NCBI RefSeq assembly: GCF_900055185.1
Contig: NZ_FIZX01000006.1
Coordinates: 102,825-166,824, forward strand
From: Grimontia celer
GTDB lineage: Bacteria > Pseudomonadota > Gammaproteobacteria > Enterobacterales > Vibrionaceae
Direction: 5' to 3'
Length of the DNA stretch: 64,000 nucleotides
Under the pieces are notes generated by a model. The model saw nothing but the letters and a program-made list of their open reading frames with translations, was not told where the DNA came from and did not search any database. Made by a program: the position numbers and the translations under genes. Shown in pieces: positions 39,686 through 49,827 of this stretch (positions are counted from its first letter, which is position 1; the number at the start of each line of letters is the position of its first letter).

Positions 39686-42385
39686 ATGTCAGAGGTTACA
39701 GTTAAAGCACTGGCGAGCGAAATTGATACGCCGGTAGAACGTTTGCTGAAGCAATTTCAAGATGCAGGCATTCAGAAATCGGCAGACGACAATGTAAGCC
39801 AAGATGAGAAACAAACCTTACTGTCTCACCTTAAGCGTGAGCATGGTGATGATGGTAGCGCTCCAACTCGACTGACGTTACAGCGCAAAAAACGCAGCAC
39901 ATTGAGTGTTTCAGGTGCTGGCGGAAAGAGTAAGGATGTTCAGGTAGAAGTGCGCAAAAAGCGCACCTACGTGAAGCGCAGTGAACTGGAAGAACAGCGT
40001 GTAGCTCAGGAAGCTGCACAACGTGAAGCTGAAGAAGCAGCACAACGCGAAGCCGAGGAAAAGGCACGTCGTGAAGCTGAAGAAGCAGCGAAACGTGAAG
40101 CTGAAGAGAAAGCAAAACGTGAGGCTGAAGAGAAGGCCAAGCGCGAAGCAGAAGAAAAAGCACGTATTGCGGCTGAGAAAGCAAAAGCTTCGAACGAAAC
40201 TGCGGAAGAAACTGCAGCTCGTGAAGCAGCTGAGGCGCAAGCAAAGAAAGAAGCTGATGAACTCAAGCGTCGCCAGGAAGAGGAAGCCAAGCGTAAAGCT
40301 GAAGAAGAAAGTCAGCGCCAGCTAGAAGAGGCACGCAAAATGGCAGAATTGAACGAAGAGCGCTGGAGTCAACAAGACGCAGCTGCTGTTGAAGTAATGG
40401 AAACAGCTGATCACCACACCACGACGTCGAAATACGCACGTGAAGCAGAAGATGAGGCAGATCGTCGTCAAGAAGCTGCACCACGTCGTCGTAAGAAGAA
40501 AAAATCAGCACAAGAGAAAGATGACTCTTCATCTTCTCGTCCGCGCGGTGGTAAGGGTGGCAAAATCAAAGGCCGTATGGCTAAGCCAACCTCAATGCAG
40601 CACGGCTTCCAGAAGCCTGCTCAGAAGGTTACCCGTGATGTAGAAATCGGCGAAACCATCACTGTTGCCGAACTGGCAAACAAGATGGCGGTTAAAGCGA
40701 CTGAAGTGATCAAGGCCATGATGAAGATGGGTGCTATGGCAACCATCAACCAGGTTATCGATCAGGAAACAGCGCAACTGGTTGCTGAAGAAATGGGCCA
40801 CAAGGTTGTTCTTCGCAAAGAAAACGAGCTGGAAGAAGCGGTACTGTCAGATCGTGACGGCGACGCTCAGCGCGAACCACGTGCTCCTGTTGTTACCATC
40901 ATGGGTCACGTTGACCACGGTAAGACGTCGCTACTGGACTACATCCGTAAAGCGCACGTTGCATCGGGCGAAGCGGGTGGTATTACCCAGCACATCGGTG
41001 CATACCACGTTGAAACTGACAATGGCATGATCACCTTCCTGGATACTCCAGGACACGCAGCGTTTACGTCTATGCGTGCTCGTGGTGCGAAAGCAACGGA
41101 CATCGTTGTTCTTGTTGTTGCTGCAGACGATGGCGTAATGCCACAGACTATCGAGGCAATCCAGCACGCGAAAGCAGCTGAAGTTCCTCTGATTGTTGCA
41201 GTGAACAAGATCGATAAAGAAGCGGCTAACCCTGACCAAGTTAAGAATGAGCTGGCACAGCACAACGTTATCCCGGAAGACTGGGGCGGCGAGAACATGT
41301 TTGTTCACGTTTCTGCGAAGCAAGGTCTGAACATTGATGCGCTGTTGGAAGCTATCCTGCTGCAATCAGAGGTTCTGGAACTTGAAGCAGTACGCGACGG
41401 CATGGCGAGTGGTGTGGTTGTTGAATCACGTCTGGATAAAGGCCGTGGTCCAGTAGCAACTGTTCTGGTTCAGGAAGGTACGCTGAAGCGTGGCGATATC
41501 GTTCTGTGTGGCCTGGAATATGGTCGTGTTCGTGCGATGCGCGACGAGAACGGTAAAGAAATTGAAGAAGCAGGTCCTTCTATCCCTGTGGAGATCCTGG
41601 GTCTGTCAGGTGTTCCTCAAGCGGGTGACGAAGCGACTGTTGTACGTGACGAGCGTAAAGCACGTGAAGTTGCACTTTACCGCCAAGGCAAGTTCCGCGA
41701 CGTGAAACTGGCTCGCCAGCAGAAAGCGAAGCTGGAGAACATGTTCTCTAACATGGCTGAAGGTGAAGTGTCTGAACTGAACATCGTTCTGAAAGCAGAC
41801 GTACAAGGTTCGGTTGAAGCGATTGCTGATTCACTGGTGAAACTGTCTACTGACGAAGTGAAAGTGAAGATTGTTGGCTCTGGTGTGGGCGCAATCACTG
41901 AAACTGACGCAGTACTGGCAGCAGCATCGAACGCGATTCTGGTTGGCTTTAACGTACGTGCTGATGCATCTGCACGTAAGACCATCGATGCTGAAAGCCT
42001 GGATCTTCGCTACTACTCAGTGATTTACGCACTGATCGACGAAGTGAAACAAGCGATGAGCGGTATGCTGGCACCTGAGTTCAAACAAGAAATCATGGGT
42101 CTGGCAGAAGTACGTGACGTATTTAAGTCACCGAAACTGGGCGCAATCGCAGGCTGTATGGTTACTGAAGGTACCATCAAGCGTAACAACCCAATCCGCG
42201 TACTGCGCGATAACGTGGTTATCTACGAAGGTGAACTTGAGTCACTGCGTCGCTTTAAAGACGACGTACAAGAAGTGGCGAAAGGTTACGAGTGTGGTAT
42301 CGGCGTTAAGAACTACAACGATGTACGTGTAGGCGACCAAATCGAAGTGTTCGAAATCGTCGAAGTGAAACGTACTATCGAATAA
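39686..42385 (+). CDS. infB: Translation initiation factor IF-2
   Basis: IF-2 is the GTPase that brings initiator tRNA to the 30S subunit and promotes subunit joining. The 899-residue protein starts with a small IF2-N domain (about 1-55). A long charged helix follows, made of a repeated eight-residue unit (about 111-166), then basic linkers. A second IF2-N domain precedes the G domain with GHVDHGKT at 407-414, DTPGHAAF and NKIDKE. The C-terminal domain IV binds fMet. An AAGGAGGAG ribosome site precedes the ATG. Internal starts making shorter isoforms, known in E. coli, were not located. Confidence 0.98.
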   Translation: MSEVTVKALASEIDTPVERLLKQFQDAGIQKSADDNVSQDEKQTLLSHLKREHGDDGSAPTRLTLQRKKRSTLSVSGAGGKSKDVQVEVRKKRTYVKRSELEEQRVAQEAAQREAEEAAQREAEEKARREAEEAAKREAEEKAKREAEEKAKREAEEKARIAAEKAKASNETAEETAAREAAEAQAKKEADELKRRQEEEAKRKAEEESQRQLEEARKMAELNEERWSQQDAAAVEVMETADHHTTTSKYAREAEDEADRRQEAAPRRRKKKKSAQEKDDSSSSRPRGGKGGKIKGRMAKPTSMQHGFQKPAQKVTRDVEIGETITVAELANKMAVKATEVIKAMMKMGAMATINQVIDQETAQLVAEEMGHKVVLRKENELEEAVLSDRDGDAQREPRAPVVTIMGHVDHGKTSLLDYIRKAHVASGEAGGITQHIGAYHVETDNGMITFLDTPGHAAFTSMRARGAKATDIVVLVVAADDGVMPQTIEAIQHAKAAEVPLIVAVNKIDKEAANPDQVKNELAQHNVIPEDWGGENMFVHVSAKQGLNIDALLEAILLQSEVLELEAVRDGMASGVVVESRLDKGRGPVATVLVQEGTLKRGDIVLCGLEYGRVRAMRDENGKEIEEAGPSIPVEILGLSGVPQAGDEATVVRDERKAREVALYRQGKFRDVKLARQQKAKLENMFSNMAEGEVSELNIVLKADVQGSVEAIADSLVKLSTDEVKVKIVGSGVGAITETDAVLAAASNAILVGFNVRADASARKTIDAESLDLRYYSVIYALIDEVKQAMSGMLAPEFKQEIMGLAEVRDVFKSPKLGAIAGCMVTEGTIKRNNPIRVLRDNVVIYEGELESLRRFKDDVQEVAKGYECGIGVKNYNDVRVGDQIEVFEIVEVKRTIE
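40016..40183 (+). repeat. 24-base repeats inside infB (Glu/Ala/Lys helix)
   Basis: Seven tandem units of 24 bases encode variants of AKREAEEK, an uninterrupted charged single helix linking the N-domain to the GTPase core. The copy number of such units varies among species, so length differences between strains would be expected. Confidence 0.85.
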
Positions 42386-42417
42386 TAACCGACTGTAACA
42401 GGTTGTTTATAAACACC

Positions 42418-42449
42418 ATGGGGGGAAGTGCTCAGCGCTTTCCCCCCAT
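42418..42449 (+). other. Very stable hairpin between infB and rbfA
   Basis: ATGGGGGGAA (42418-42427) pairs with TTCCCCCCAT (42440-42449). The helix continues inside with GTGC/GCGC, about 14 pairs and a three-base loop. Only a weak T tail (TTCTT) follows, so it may be an RNase III or mRNA-stability element rather than a full terminator. Confidence 0.7.
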
Positions 42450-42470
42450 TTCTTATGAGAGAAGAGCGTT

Positions 42471-42863
42471 ATGGCAAAAGAATTTAGCCGCACTCAACGC
42501 GTGTCGCAGCAGCTGCAAAAAGAAATTGCCCTGATCCTGCAACGCGAAATTAAAGACCCACGCATTGGTATGGTCACAGTCTCCGGCGTAGAAGTGTCCC
42601 GTGATCTGGCTTACGCAAAAGTATTCGTGACTTTCCTGACTATGGGTGAGCAAACCCCACAAGGTGGTCTGGAAGCGCTTCAAGAAGCAACTGGCTACAT
42701 CCGAAGCCTGCTGGGCAAAGCTATCCGTCTGCGTGTCACTCCTGAAATTACTTTCTTCTTTGATGAATCACTGACAGAAGGTATGCGTATCTCTAACCTG
42801 GTTTCTCAAGCCGTGAAATCAGACGAAGAGCGCCGTGTGGATGAAAACGGAGAAGAAGAGTAA
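42471..42863 (+). CDS. rbfA: Ribosome-binding factor A
   Basis: RbfA is a late 30S assembly and cold-shock factor that binds near the 5' helix of 16S rRNA. The 130-residue KH-like protein shows [42 protein letters not shown] and [18 protein letters not shown] family motifs, with an acidic C-terminus. Its TAA shares one base with the truB ATG (TAATG), showing translational coupling. A strong hairpin separates it from infB. Confidence 0.96.
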   Translation: MAKEFSRTQRVSQQLQKEIALILQREIKDPRIGMVTVSGVEVSRDLAYAKVFVTFLTMGEQTPQGGLEALQEATGYIRSLLGKAIRLRVTPEITFFFDESLTEGMRISNLVSQAVKSDEERRVDENGEEE

Positions 42864-43813
42864 TGGGTCGCCGTCCTCGTCGTCGCGGACGCCCTGTAGA
42901 CGGCATTATCCTGCTGGATAAGCCGACAGGCATTACATCGAACTCCGCGTTACAGAAAGTAAAAAACATCTACTTTGCTGAAAAAGCAGGCCATACCGGT
43001 GCGTTGGATCCGCTGGCCACCGGTATGCTGCCAATTTGCTTCGGTGAAGCGACCAAGTTTTCACAGTTCCTTCTCGATTCTGACAAACGCTACCGTGTGA
43101 TTGCCAAGCTTGGCGAGCGCACGAACACCTCAGATTCTGACGGTGAAGTGGTTGAAACCCGTGAAGTGAAAGTGAACATGGGTGACCTGGAGCGCAGCAT
43201 TGCGTCGTTCCGCGGTGAAACCATGCAGGTTCCTTCTATGTTTTCGGCATTGAAGTACGAAGGTAAGCCGCTGTACGAATACGCACGCAAAGGTATTGAA
43301 GTACCGCGTGAAGCCCGTAAGATCACAGTGTACGAAATCTCACTGCTGCGCTTTGAAGGCCAGGAAGTCGAGATGGAAGTCCATTGCTCGAAAGGCACTT
43401 ACATCCGCACTATCGTTGACGATTTGGGCGAGATGCTGGGCTGTGGTGCACACGTGACTATGCTGCGTCGTACCGGCGTTTCAGGCTATCCATACGAGAA
43501 AATGGTGACGCTTGAGCAATTGGAAGCGCTGCTTGAACAAGCGCGTGAGCAAGACATTCAGCCGCGTGAGTTGCTGGATCCACTGCTTCTGCCACTGGAT
43601 ACTGCTGTACAGGATTTGCGTGAAGTGAACTTGCTGCCAGTGGTGGCGAGTTACGCACTGCAAGGCCAGGCCGTTCAAATCCCCAATGCGCCAGCAGAAG
43701 GCGAAGTTGTCCGGGTGACCATGGGTGAAGACAATGCCTTTATCGGTGTCGGTGAAATCGATGCTGAGGGCATGTTGAAGCCGCGCCGTTTGGTGCGTAC
43801 GCACGACGTATAA
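42863..43813 (+). CDS. truB: tRNA pseudouridine-55 synthase TruB
   Basis: TruB makes pseudouridine 55 in the T loop of all tRNAs and also acts as a tRNA chaperone. The 316-residue protein has the catalytic Asp49 in [14 protein letters not shown] and [13 protein letters not shown] at the N-terminus. It also has [24 protein letters not shown] and a C-terminal PUA-like domain (about 250-316). It overlaps rbfA by one base. The basic N-terminal [10 protein letters not shown] is typical. Confidence 0.97.
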   Translation: MGRRPRRRGRPVDGIILLDKPTGITSNSALQKVKNIYFAEKAGHTGALDPLATGMLPICFGEATKFSQFLLDSDKRYRVIAKLGERTNTSDSDGEVVETREVKVNMGDLERSIASFRGETMQVPSMFSALKYEGKPLYEYARKGIEVPREARKITVYEISLLRFEGQEVEMEVHCSKGTYIRTIVDDLGEMLGCGAHVTMLRRTGVSGYPYEKMVTLEQLEALLEQAREQDIQPRELLDPLLLPLDTAVQDLREVNLLPVVASYALQGQAVQIPNAPAEGEVVRVTMGEDNAFIGVGEIDAEGMLKPRRLVRTHDV

Positions 43814-43841
43814 ATTTATGGCGTGATGAAGCCTGCAGCGG

Positions 43842-43870
43842 TTGCCTTATGTTGGGAATCGCTGTAGAAT
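43842..43870 (+). promoter_or_regulatory. Promoter of rpsO
   Basis: TTGCCT (43842-43847), a 17-base spacer and TAGAAT (43865-43870), about 75 bases before the rpsO start codon. The remaining leader could hold the S15 autoregulatory fold, but I did not resolve it. Confidence 0.7.
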
Positions 43871-43944
43871 TCGCCGCCTCGGGTGTCGGCTGAATCAGAG
43901 ATTGGCTGACACAAATTAAAACCTTTTACATTTAGGAAAAGACT

Positions 43945-44214
43945 ATGTCTCTGAATGCAGAAACTAAAGCAGCAATCGTTGCTGAATACGCGCAAGGCGC
44001 AAACGACACTGGTTCTCCAGAAGTACAAGTAGCTCTGCTGACTGCTTCTATCAACCACCTGCAAGGCCACTTCGCTGAGCACAAAGGTGACCACCACAGC
44101 CGTCGCGGTCTGCTGCGCATGGTTTCTCGCCGTCGTAAGCTTCTTGACTACCTGAAAGGTAAAGATGCTGACCGTTACCTGGAGCTGATCAAGCGTCTGG
44201 GTCTGCGCCGCTAA
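43945..44214 (+). CDS. rpsO: 30S ribosomal protein S15
   Basis: Primary 16S rRNA-binding protein of the central domain, 89 residues as in E. coli. Family landmarks are [48 protein letters not shown] and the C-terminal LIKRLGLRR. Codon use is strongly biased. S15 represses its own translation in E. coli by trapping the ribosome on a leader pseudoknot. rpsO and pnp are adjacent and probably partly cotranscribed. Confidence 0.98.
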   Translation: MSLNAETKAAIVAEYAQGANDTGSPEVQVALLTASINHLQGHFAEHKGDHHSRRGLLRMVSRRRKLLDYLKGKDADRYLELIKRLGLRR

Positions 44215-44245
44215 TAAGCCTCTGGCTTTTAAGTATCGCATTCCG

Positions 44246-44275
44246 AAAAGGAGCCCTTGTGGCTCCTTTTCTCGT
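44246..44275 (+). terminator. Terminator between rpsO and pnp
   Basis: AAAAGGAGCC (44246-44255) pairs perfectly with GGCTCCTTTT (44261-44270), loop CTTGT. T-rich sequence follows. Confidence 0.93.
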
Positions 44276-44614
44276 TTTTGCTCCCCGAAACCTCCTCCCT
44301 TCGACTAGGCTTAGCCTTCGGTGCGTCTTCCAGCGCAATGCCAAAAGGTCGATTGCGGATAAACCTTCAACATCCGTAGGTTTTTGTGGCATTTACGCAC
44401 GAAACTTTCGGTCTCACGTTACCGTTCATCGTGTAGCCGTGTATAATGTTGGCGCTTTCATCGGACTCACAGTCAACGAAGTCGACCATCAGGTCGCGAC
44501 TATTGAGAAAGCTTTCCAGCCAAGGCGAAAACTTTCTCATTAGTCGCGATTGGTGAGACCTTTGAAAGAAAAGTAAAACCGCGCGTATTCGCGCACAACT
44601 ACAAGGAATCTCTC
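44276..44614 (+). promoter_or_regulatory. pnp promoter and leader with RNase III-type hairpin
   Basis: A 339-base gap. A promoter reads TTACCG (44419-44424), 17 bases, TATAAT (44442-44447). The leader holds an 18-base stem: 44494-44511 pairs with 44532-44549, with one mismatch, closing on a 20-base loop. In E. coli, pnp is autoregulated through RNase III cleavage of such a leader stem followed by PNPase degradation. The stem is about 65 bases before the start codon. Confidence 0.75.
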
Positions 44615-46744
44615 GTGAATCCAATCGTAAAAACGTTCCAGTACGGTAACCACACCGTAACTTTGGAAACTGGCGTAATGGCTCGCCAGGCGACTGCTGC
44701 AGTTATGGTTAGCATGGACGATACTTCGGTATTCGTTTCTGTTGTTGGTAAAAAAGAAGCGGTTGAAGGTCAAGACTTCTTCCCTCTGACTGTTAACTAC
44801 CAAGAGCGTACTTACGCGGCAGGTAAAATCCCAGGTGGTTTCTTCAAGCGTGAAGGTCGCCCTTCTGAAGGCGAAACCCTGACTGCGCGTCTGATTGACC
44901 GTCCAATCCGTCCGCTGTTCCCTGACAACTTCAAAAACGAAGTGCAGGTTATCGCGACTGTGGTTTCTGTAAACCCGAACGTTAGCCCAGACATCGTGAC
45001 CATGATTGGTACCTCTGCGGCGCTGGCGATTTCTGGCATCCCATTCAACGGCCCAATCGGTGCTGCACGCGTTGGTTTCATCAACGATGAGTTGGTACTG
45101 AACCCAAGCAATACTGAGCTTGAGAGCAGCCGTCTGGATCTGGTTGTTGCTGGTACTGAAGGCGCGGTTCTGATGGTTGAATCAGAAGCTGATCGTCTAT
45201 CTGAAGAGCAAATGCTGCAAGCAGTTGTGTTCGGTCACGATCAACAGCAAGTGGTTATTCAGGCTATCAACGAGTTCGCAGCAGAAGTTGCTACTCCAGC
45301 TTGGGATTGGACTGCACCAGAAGTAAACACTGAGCTAAAAGCGCGTGTTGCTGAACTGGCTGAAGCGCAATTCACCGAAGCGTACCAAATCACTGAGAAA
45401 ATGGCGCGTTACGACCGTGTTGGCGAAATCAAGTCTAGCGTGAAAGAGCAACTGCTTGAGCAAGACGAGACGCTGGACGCACGTGAAATCCAAGGCATGC
45501 TGTACAGCCTTGAGAAGAACGTAGTACGTAGCCGCATCATTGCTGGTGAACCACGTATCGACGGCCGTGAAAAAGACATGGTTCGTGCGCTGGACGTTCG
45601 TACTGGCGTTCTGCCACGTACCCACGGTTCTTCACTGTTCACCCGTGGTGAAACTCAGGCGCTGGTAACGGCAACTCTGGGTACTCAGCGTGATGCGCAA
45701 ATCATCGACTCAATCACTGGTGAAACAACAGATAACTTCCTGTTCCACTACAACTTCCCTCCATACTGTGTAGGTGAGACCGGCTTTGTAGGCTCTCCTA
45801 AGCGTCGTGAAATCGGCCACGGTAAACTGGCGAAGCGTGGTATCCAGTCAGTGATGCCATCTCAGGAAGAGTTCCCATACACGGTTCGCGTAGTATCTGA
45901 AATCACTGAATCTAACGGTTCTTCTTCAATGGCTTCTGTTTGTGGTTCATCGCTGGCGCTGATGGACGCAGGTGTGCCAATCAAGAAATCTGTTGCGGGT
46001 ATCGCGATGGGTCTTGTGAAAGAAGGCGAAGACTTTGTTGTTCTGTCTGACATCCTGGGTGACGAAGACCACCTGGGCGACATGGATTTCAAAGTAGCAG
46101 GTACTGACGACGGTGTGACTGCCCTGCAGATGGACATCAAGATCGAAGGTATCACCAAAGAGATCATGCAGATCGCTCTGAACCAAGCAAAAGGTGCGCG
46201 TCTGCACATCCTGAGCGTGATGGACCAGGCTATCTCTTCTGCACGTGACGATATCTCTGAGTTCGCACCACGTATCCATACCATCAAGATCAACCCAGAG
46301 AAGATCAAAGATGTGATCGGTAAAGGCGGTGCGGTTATCCGTGCGCTGACTGAAGAAACTGAAACCACTATCGAAATCGAAGACGACGGTACTGTGAAGA
46401 TCGCAGCAACCGACGGCGAGAAAGCGAAAGCGGCTATCGCGCGCATCGAAGCGCTGACTGCAGAAGTGGAAGTAGGTCGTATCTACACCGGTAAAGTTAC
46501 CCGTATCGTAGACTTCGGTTGCTTCGTGTCTGTTATCGGCACAAAAGAAGGCCTGGTACACATTTCTCAAGTGGCTGATAAGCGCATCGAGAAAGTGTCT
46601 GACTACGTTGAAATGGGTCAGGAAGTACAGGTTAAGGTTCTGGAAATCGACCGTCAGGGTCGTATCCGTCTGTCAATGAAAGAAGCGGTAGAGCAAGCGC
46701 CGGAAGCTTCAGAAACTGACGCACAGCCAGAAGCTGACGCATAA
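44615..46744 (+). CDS. pnp: Polynucleotide phosphorylase
   Basis: Phosphorolytic 3'-5' exoribonuclease and degradosome member. The 709-residue protein has two RNase PH domains (about 1-215 and 310-545) around a helical domain. The catalytic region of the second contains [17 protein letters not shown] and [14 protein letters not shown] domain with GKGG at 569-572 follows, then an S1 domain (about 620-690, [20 protein letters not shown]). The acidic tail ends in QPEADA. The start is GTG with an AAGGAA site. Confidence 0.98.
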   Translation: MNPIVKTFQYGNHTVTLETGVMARQATAAVMVSMDDTSVFVSVVGKKEAVEGQDFFPLTVNYQERTYAAGKIPGGFFKREGRPSEGETLTARLIDRPIRPLFPDNFKNEVQVIATVVSVNPNVSPDIVTMIGTSAALAISGIPFNGPIGAARVGFINDELVLNPSNTELESSRLDLVVAGTEGAVLMVESEADRLSEEQMLQAVVFGHDQQQVVIQAINEFAAEVATPAWDWTAPEVNTELKARVAELAEAQFTEAYQITEKMARYDRVGEIKSSVKEQLLEQDETLDAREIQGMLYSLEKNVVRSRIIAGEPRIDGREKDMVRALDVRTGVLPRTHGSSLFTRGETQALVTATLGTQRDAQIIDSITGETTDNFLFHYNFPPYCVGETGFVGSPKRREIGHGKLAKRGIQSVMPSQEEFPYTVRVVSEITESNGSSSMASVCGSSLALMDAGVPIKKSVAGIAMGLVKEGEDFVVLSDILGDEDHLGDMDFKVAGTDDGVTALQMDIKIEGITKEIMQIALNQAKGARLHILSVMDQAISSARDDISEFAPRIHTIKINPEKIKDVIGKGGAVIRALTEETETTIEIEDDGTVKIAATDGEKAKAAIARIEALTAEVEVGRIYTGKVTRIVDFGCFVSVIGTKEGLVHISQVADKRIEKVSDYVEMGQEVQVKVLEIDRQGRIRLSMKEAVEQAPEASETDAQPEADA

Positions 46745-46778
46745 CGGTTTACGCTTTAGCGTGAAACACGGTATAACA

Positions 46779-46805
46779 AAGGGGGCAATGCCCCCTTTTT
46801 GTTTT
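46779..46805 (+). terminator. Terminator of pnp
   Basis: AAGGGGGC pairs with GCCCCCTT (core 46781-46786 with 46790-46795), followed by a long T run that runs up to the nlpI ribosome site. Confidence 0.92.
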
Positions 46806-46822
46806 TCAGGAGAGAAGCGCTA

Positions 46823-47728
46823 ATGCGAAAACTTAACTGGCTGCCACTGACGGTTCTAGGTTCTGCACTGCTGTTGTCAGGCTGTGTGACCTCGGGGAAC
46901 TCAGTGAACAACAACCAGCCTTGGCATATGCTGCCAATGGCGGTGCCACTGCAGCCAACCACGCAGCAGGAAGTGCAGCTGGCGCGTATCGACCAAATCT
47001 TACTGCGTGATGACTTAACCGAAAGAGACAGGGCGCAGCTTTTCTATGAGCGTGGCCTGATCAATGACAGTTTGGGTCTTCGCGATCTGGCGCGTCTGGA
47101 TTTCAACCGCTCACTTTCCTACAACCCCGCTCAGCCGGATGTGTTTAACATTCTGGGTGTCTACTTTACCCAAAGTGGCATGTATGACGCCGCCTATGAA
47201 GCTTTCGACTCCAGCCTTGAACTGAACGAGCAGCACCAGTTTGCTGAGCGAAACCGCGGTATTGCTTTGTATTACGGCGGCCGTTACGAACTGGCTGTCC
47301 GCGATCTACTCAAGCACTACAACGATAACGAGAATGACGCCTACCGCGCATTGTGGCTGTATCTTGCTGAGCTCGAAAAAGATGGCCCGGAAAAAGCGCA
47401 GCAGGGTTTGAGAGCGCGCTACGACCGATCAGATAAGCTTGATTGGGGCTGGTTGCTGGCAAGAATGTACCTGAACGATATCAGTGAAGAAGCTTTCTTC
47501 CGTGAGGTGATGAACACCAGTACGGATAATGCTCAGCTTGCAGAACGACTCTGCGAAGGTTACTTCTATCTTGCCAAACGCTATCAGGCGCAGGGTGATA
47601 TTAATTCCGCTGTGGCCCTTTATAAGCTGGCAATGTCTGGCAATGTGTATGACTTCGTTGAACACCGCTACTCGATGTTGGAGTTGAGCCGTATTGCTTA
47701 CGATCTGAGTCATCCGCCATCTTCATGA
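46823..47728 (+). CDS. nlpI: Lipoprotein NlpI (TPR adaptor)
   Basis: Outer-membrane lipoprotein that scaffolds peptidoglycan hydrolases and recruits the Prc protease. The protein has 301 residues from the ATG at 46823 (AGGAGAG site). The lipobox LLSGC places the lipidated cysteine at residue 21. Tetratricopeptide repeats follow, e.g. ERGLINDSLGLRDLARLDFNRSL and VFNILGVYFTQSGMYDAAYEAFD. Its position after pnp is conserved in enterics and vibrios. A longer frame upstream starts inside the terminator and is rejected. Confidence 0.95.
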   Translation: MRKLNWLPLTVLGSALLLSGCVTSGNSVNNNQPWHMLPMAVPLQPTTQQEVQLARIDQILLRDDLTERDRAQLFYERGLINDSLGLRDLARLDFNRSLSYNPAQPDVFNILGVYFTQSGMYDAAYEAFDSSLELNEQHQFAERNRGIALYYGGRYELAVRDLLKHYNDNENDAYRALWLYLAELEKDGPEKAQQGLRARYDRSDKLDWGWLLARMYLNDISEEAFFREVMNTSTDNAQLAERLCEGYFYLAKRYQAQGDINSAVALYKLAMSGNVYDFVEHRYSMLELSRIAYDLSHPPSS

Positions 47729-47744
47729 TGGGTTTCAGACATAG

Positions 47745-47770
47745 AAAAAGCCGCGTTCGCGGCTTTTTTG
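47745..47770. terminator. Bidirectional terminator between nlpI and ubiV
   Basis: AAGCCGCG (47748-47755) pairs with CGCGGCTT (47758-47765), A run before and T run after, between convergent genes. Confidence 0.92.
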
Positions 47771-47784
47771 GTTTTTCAGGCGGC

Positions 47785-48651
47785 TTAAGGTTGTGTCGCC
47801 ATCCCTTCAATGCTGTGCCAGTAGCCATTACAGAAATGATTTTTCGGTGCAAAACCCGATTCGCCGCGTTTAAAGCCGGCAAGCACATCAAGCGTTGCGT
47901 GGCTTTGCGGACTGATACGTACAACATCCACCAGACCTTCCATCGAAGCCGTATCTGCACTTAGATCATAACAGTAGCCAGATTGAGTTTGGATACCGTT
48001 TAGGGTGAACACAGACTGGCCTTCCTGACTTTTTACTTCAAGACCTTGCGGATAGTTGATGCAGCAGGTCTCACATTTATCCTTTGGACGGTTTTCAGCA
48101 CGTGCGCTGAAACAGCGGGCGGAGTAGGCCAGTGGCAGATTGCCGTAAGAGAAAACTTCCACTTCAAACTGATCGCGAATCCCCGTTGCTTCTGCTTCTG
48201 TCAGCACTTTGTGCAGCCATTCACGTGACAACTCAACAGGCATACACCAGCGGGTCATACCTTTTTTCAACATCACTTGAAGTGCTTGTGCGTTGTAAAG
48301 GTTAAGTGCAGGCCCCGCGACAAAAGGGATGCCTTTTTCGTGCGCCAGTTGGATGGCGGAGACATCATTGGCTTCAACAATGAATTCTCCATTGTCGATG
48401 TAGGTCTGCATCACTTTCACTTCGCTTGGTGCTTCAAGCAGCGCCATGGTAGAAAGCACGACTTGTTTACCACTGGTTGCCAGTTCACGGCCCAAGTTCA
48501 TCCAATCTGCAGGGCGCATCTCACGTCGTTTGGAGCACACGGTTTCACCGAGATAAACGATATCCGCATCACTGCTCACCGCTTTTTGATAGAAGGTTTC
48601 TACATCGCTTTTTGGCCAGAAGTAGAGGAGTGGGCCAAGTGAGTATTTCAT
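47785..48651 (-). CDS. ubiV: Ubiquinone biosynthesis protein UbiV (U32 family)
   Basis: UbiV with UbiU forms an Fe-S heterodimer that hydroxylates the ubiquinone ring without O2, allowing ubiquinone synthesis in anaerobic cells. The 288-residue peptidase-U32-like protein has the four cluster cysteines: Cys39 ([11 protein letters not shown]) and the C-terminal-half set in ARCFSAR and KCETCC. The start is ATG 48651 behind GGAG; an in-frame upstream start is rejected. Its start lies 12 bases after the ubiU stop, so they are one operon. Confidence 0.95.
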   Translation of the reverse strand: MKYSLGPLLYFWPKSDVETFYQKAVSSDADIVYLGETVCSKRREMRPADWMNLGRELATSGKQVVLSTMALLEAPSEVKVMQTYIDNGEFIVEANDVSAIQLAHEKGIPFVAGPALNLYNAQALQVMLKKGMTRWCMPVELSREWLHKVLTEAEATGIRDQFEVEVFSYGNLPLAYSARCFSARAENRPKDKCETCCINYPQGLEVKSQEGQSVFTLNGIQTQSGYCYDLSADTASMEGLVDVVRISPQSHATLDVLAGFKRGESGFAPKNHFCNGYWHSIEGMATQP

Positions 48652-48662
48652 AGAAGTCTCCT

Positions 48663-49658
48663 TTACTGCCATTTACGATGATAAGCGCCAAGGGTGGTCT
48701 GCGCGCCTTCTGAAACACTGTCCAGGCACTGGTTCCATTGAGGCTGCACCTGATAACTGTCTGGATTACCTTTATAGCTGTCGATTGCCTGACGCCAAGT
48801 GCGGGTCACCTGTTCAACATAGGCTGGGCTGCGCTGACGACCTTCGATTTTCACTGACGCGATATTCGCTTCAAACAGTTCAGGCAGAATCGATAGGGTG
48901 TTGAGGCTGGTGGGTTCTTCCAATGCATGGAAAGGCTCACCGTCAGTGACGAAGCGGCCTTTACACAGCGTCGGATAACCTGCGTTTTCGCCCGCTTTAT
49001 AGCGATCGATCAAAATGTCATTCAGGCGTGATTCGAGGCCTTCTGAGGTTTCTTGCCAGCGGACGTACTTGGCCGGTGAGCATGCCCCAACAGTGTTAGG
49101 CGATTCACCTGTCAAGTATGAGGACAGGTAGCAGCGACCTTCTGACATGATGCAAAGGCTACCGAAGGCAAACACTTCCAAATCTACGTCTGTGGTGCGT
49201 GCCAGTTGCTTAACCTGATGCATCGACAGCACGCGTGGCAGTACTACACGTTTAACATTGAAATGGTCTTTGTAGAACTTGATAGCTGCGCTATTAGTGG
49301 CCGATGCCTGTACCGACAGATGGATTTCCATATTGGGATGTTTTGTGGCGGCGTAATCAAGCACGGCGAGATCGGCGATGATCAGCGCGTCAACGCCCAG
49401 ATCCACTGCCGCATCTACGGCGTTTGTCCAACGTTGGAAGCCATCTGGGTGCGCGAAAGTATTCAACGCAACATGGATATGTTTTTGTCGGTCATGAACA
49501 TAAGAAACGGCTTTTTCCAGCTTCTTACCATCAAAGTTCAGACCGGCAAAGTGACGGGCATTGGTACCGTCTTTAAAGCCAATGTATACCGCATCCGCAC
49601 CATTATCGATGGCGGTTTTCAGGGCAGGAAGGTTACCTGCCGGGCAAAGCAATTCCAT
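48663..49658 (-). CDS. ubiU: Ubiquinone biosynthesis protein UbiU (U32 family)
   Basis: Partner of UbiV in O2-independent ubiquinone hydroxylation. The 331-residue protein starts [25 protein letters not shown], the U32 signature. Its four cluster cysteines are visible in [21 protein letters not shown] and YPTLCKGRF. The family's [14 protein letters not shown] segment is present. The ATG at 49658 has a GGGGAG site. It belongs to the same operon as ubiV; the third gene, ubiT, lies on the other strand beyond the rocS-like gene. I saw no convincing FNR box upstream. Confidence 0.95.
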   Translation of the reverse strand: MELLCPAGNLPALKTAIDNGADAVYIGFKDGTNARHFAGLNFDGKKLEKAVSYVHDRQKHIHVALNTFAHPDGFQRWTNAVDAAVDLGVDALIIADLAVLDYAATKHPNMEIHLSVQASATNSAAIKFYKDHFNVKRVVLPRVLSMHQVKQLARTTDVDLEVFAFGSLCIMSEGRCYLSSYLTGESPNTVGACSPAKYVRWQETSEGLESRLNDILIDRYKAGENAGYPTLCKGRFVTDGEPFHALEEPTSLNTLSILPELFEANIASVKIEGRQRSPAYVEQVTRTWRQAIDSYKGNPDSYQVQPQWNQCLDSVSEGAQTTLGAYHRKWQ

Positions 49659-49789
49659 ATTTCTCCCCACATCGCGTGGTCAGCATCAGGCTGGTTATTC
49701 GTATTTCGATAAACCCTGAATTGTAGGGAGAGTTGGGGAGTGGGGTTTTGATATAAGGCAGGTTAGTGCCAACAAACGGGTAAGAGGGA

Positions 49790-49818
49790 AAAGAAAAGAG
49801 GTGCCGATGGCACCTCTT
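49790..49818 (-). terminator. Terminator of the rocS-like gene
   Basis: AAGAGGTGCC (49796-49805) pairs perfectly with GGCACCTCTT (49809-49818). On the minus strand TTCTTTTCCC follows. Confidence 0.9.
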
Positions 49819-49827
49819 ACTCATTTG

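Noticed and set aside
40016..40183. Tandem repeats in infB as a possible CRISPR or satellite array
   Set aside because: The units are in frame, degenerate and encode the charged IF-2 linker helix; there are no spacers.
49659..49795. FNR site for ubiUV
   Set aside because: TTGAT-like halves exist but no TTGATnnnnATCAA-type palindrome.
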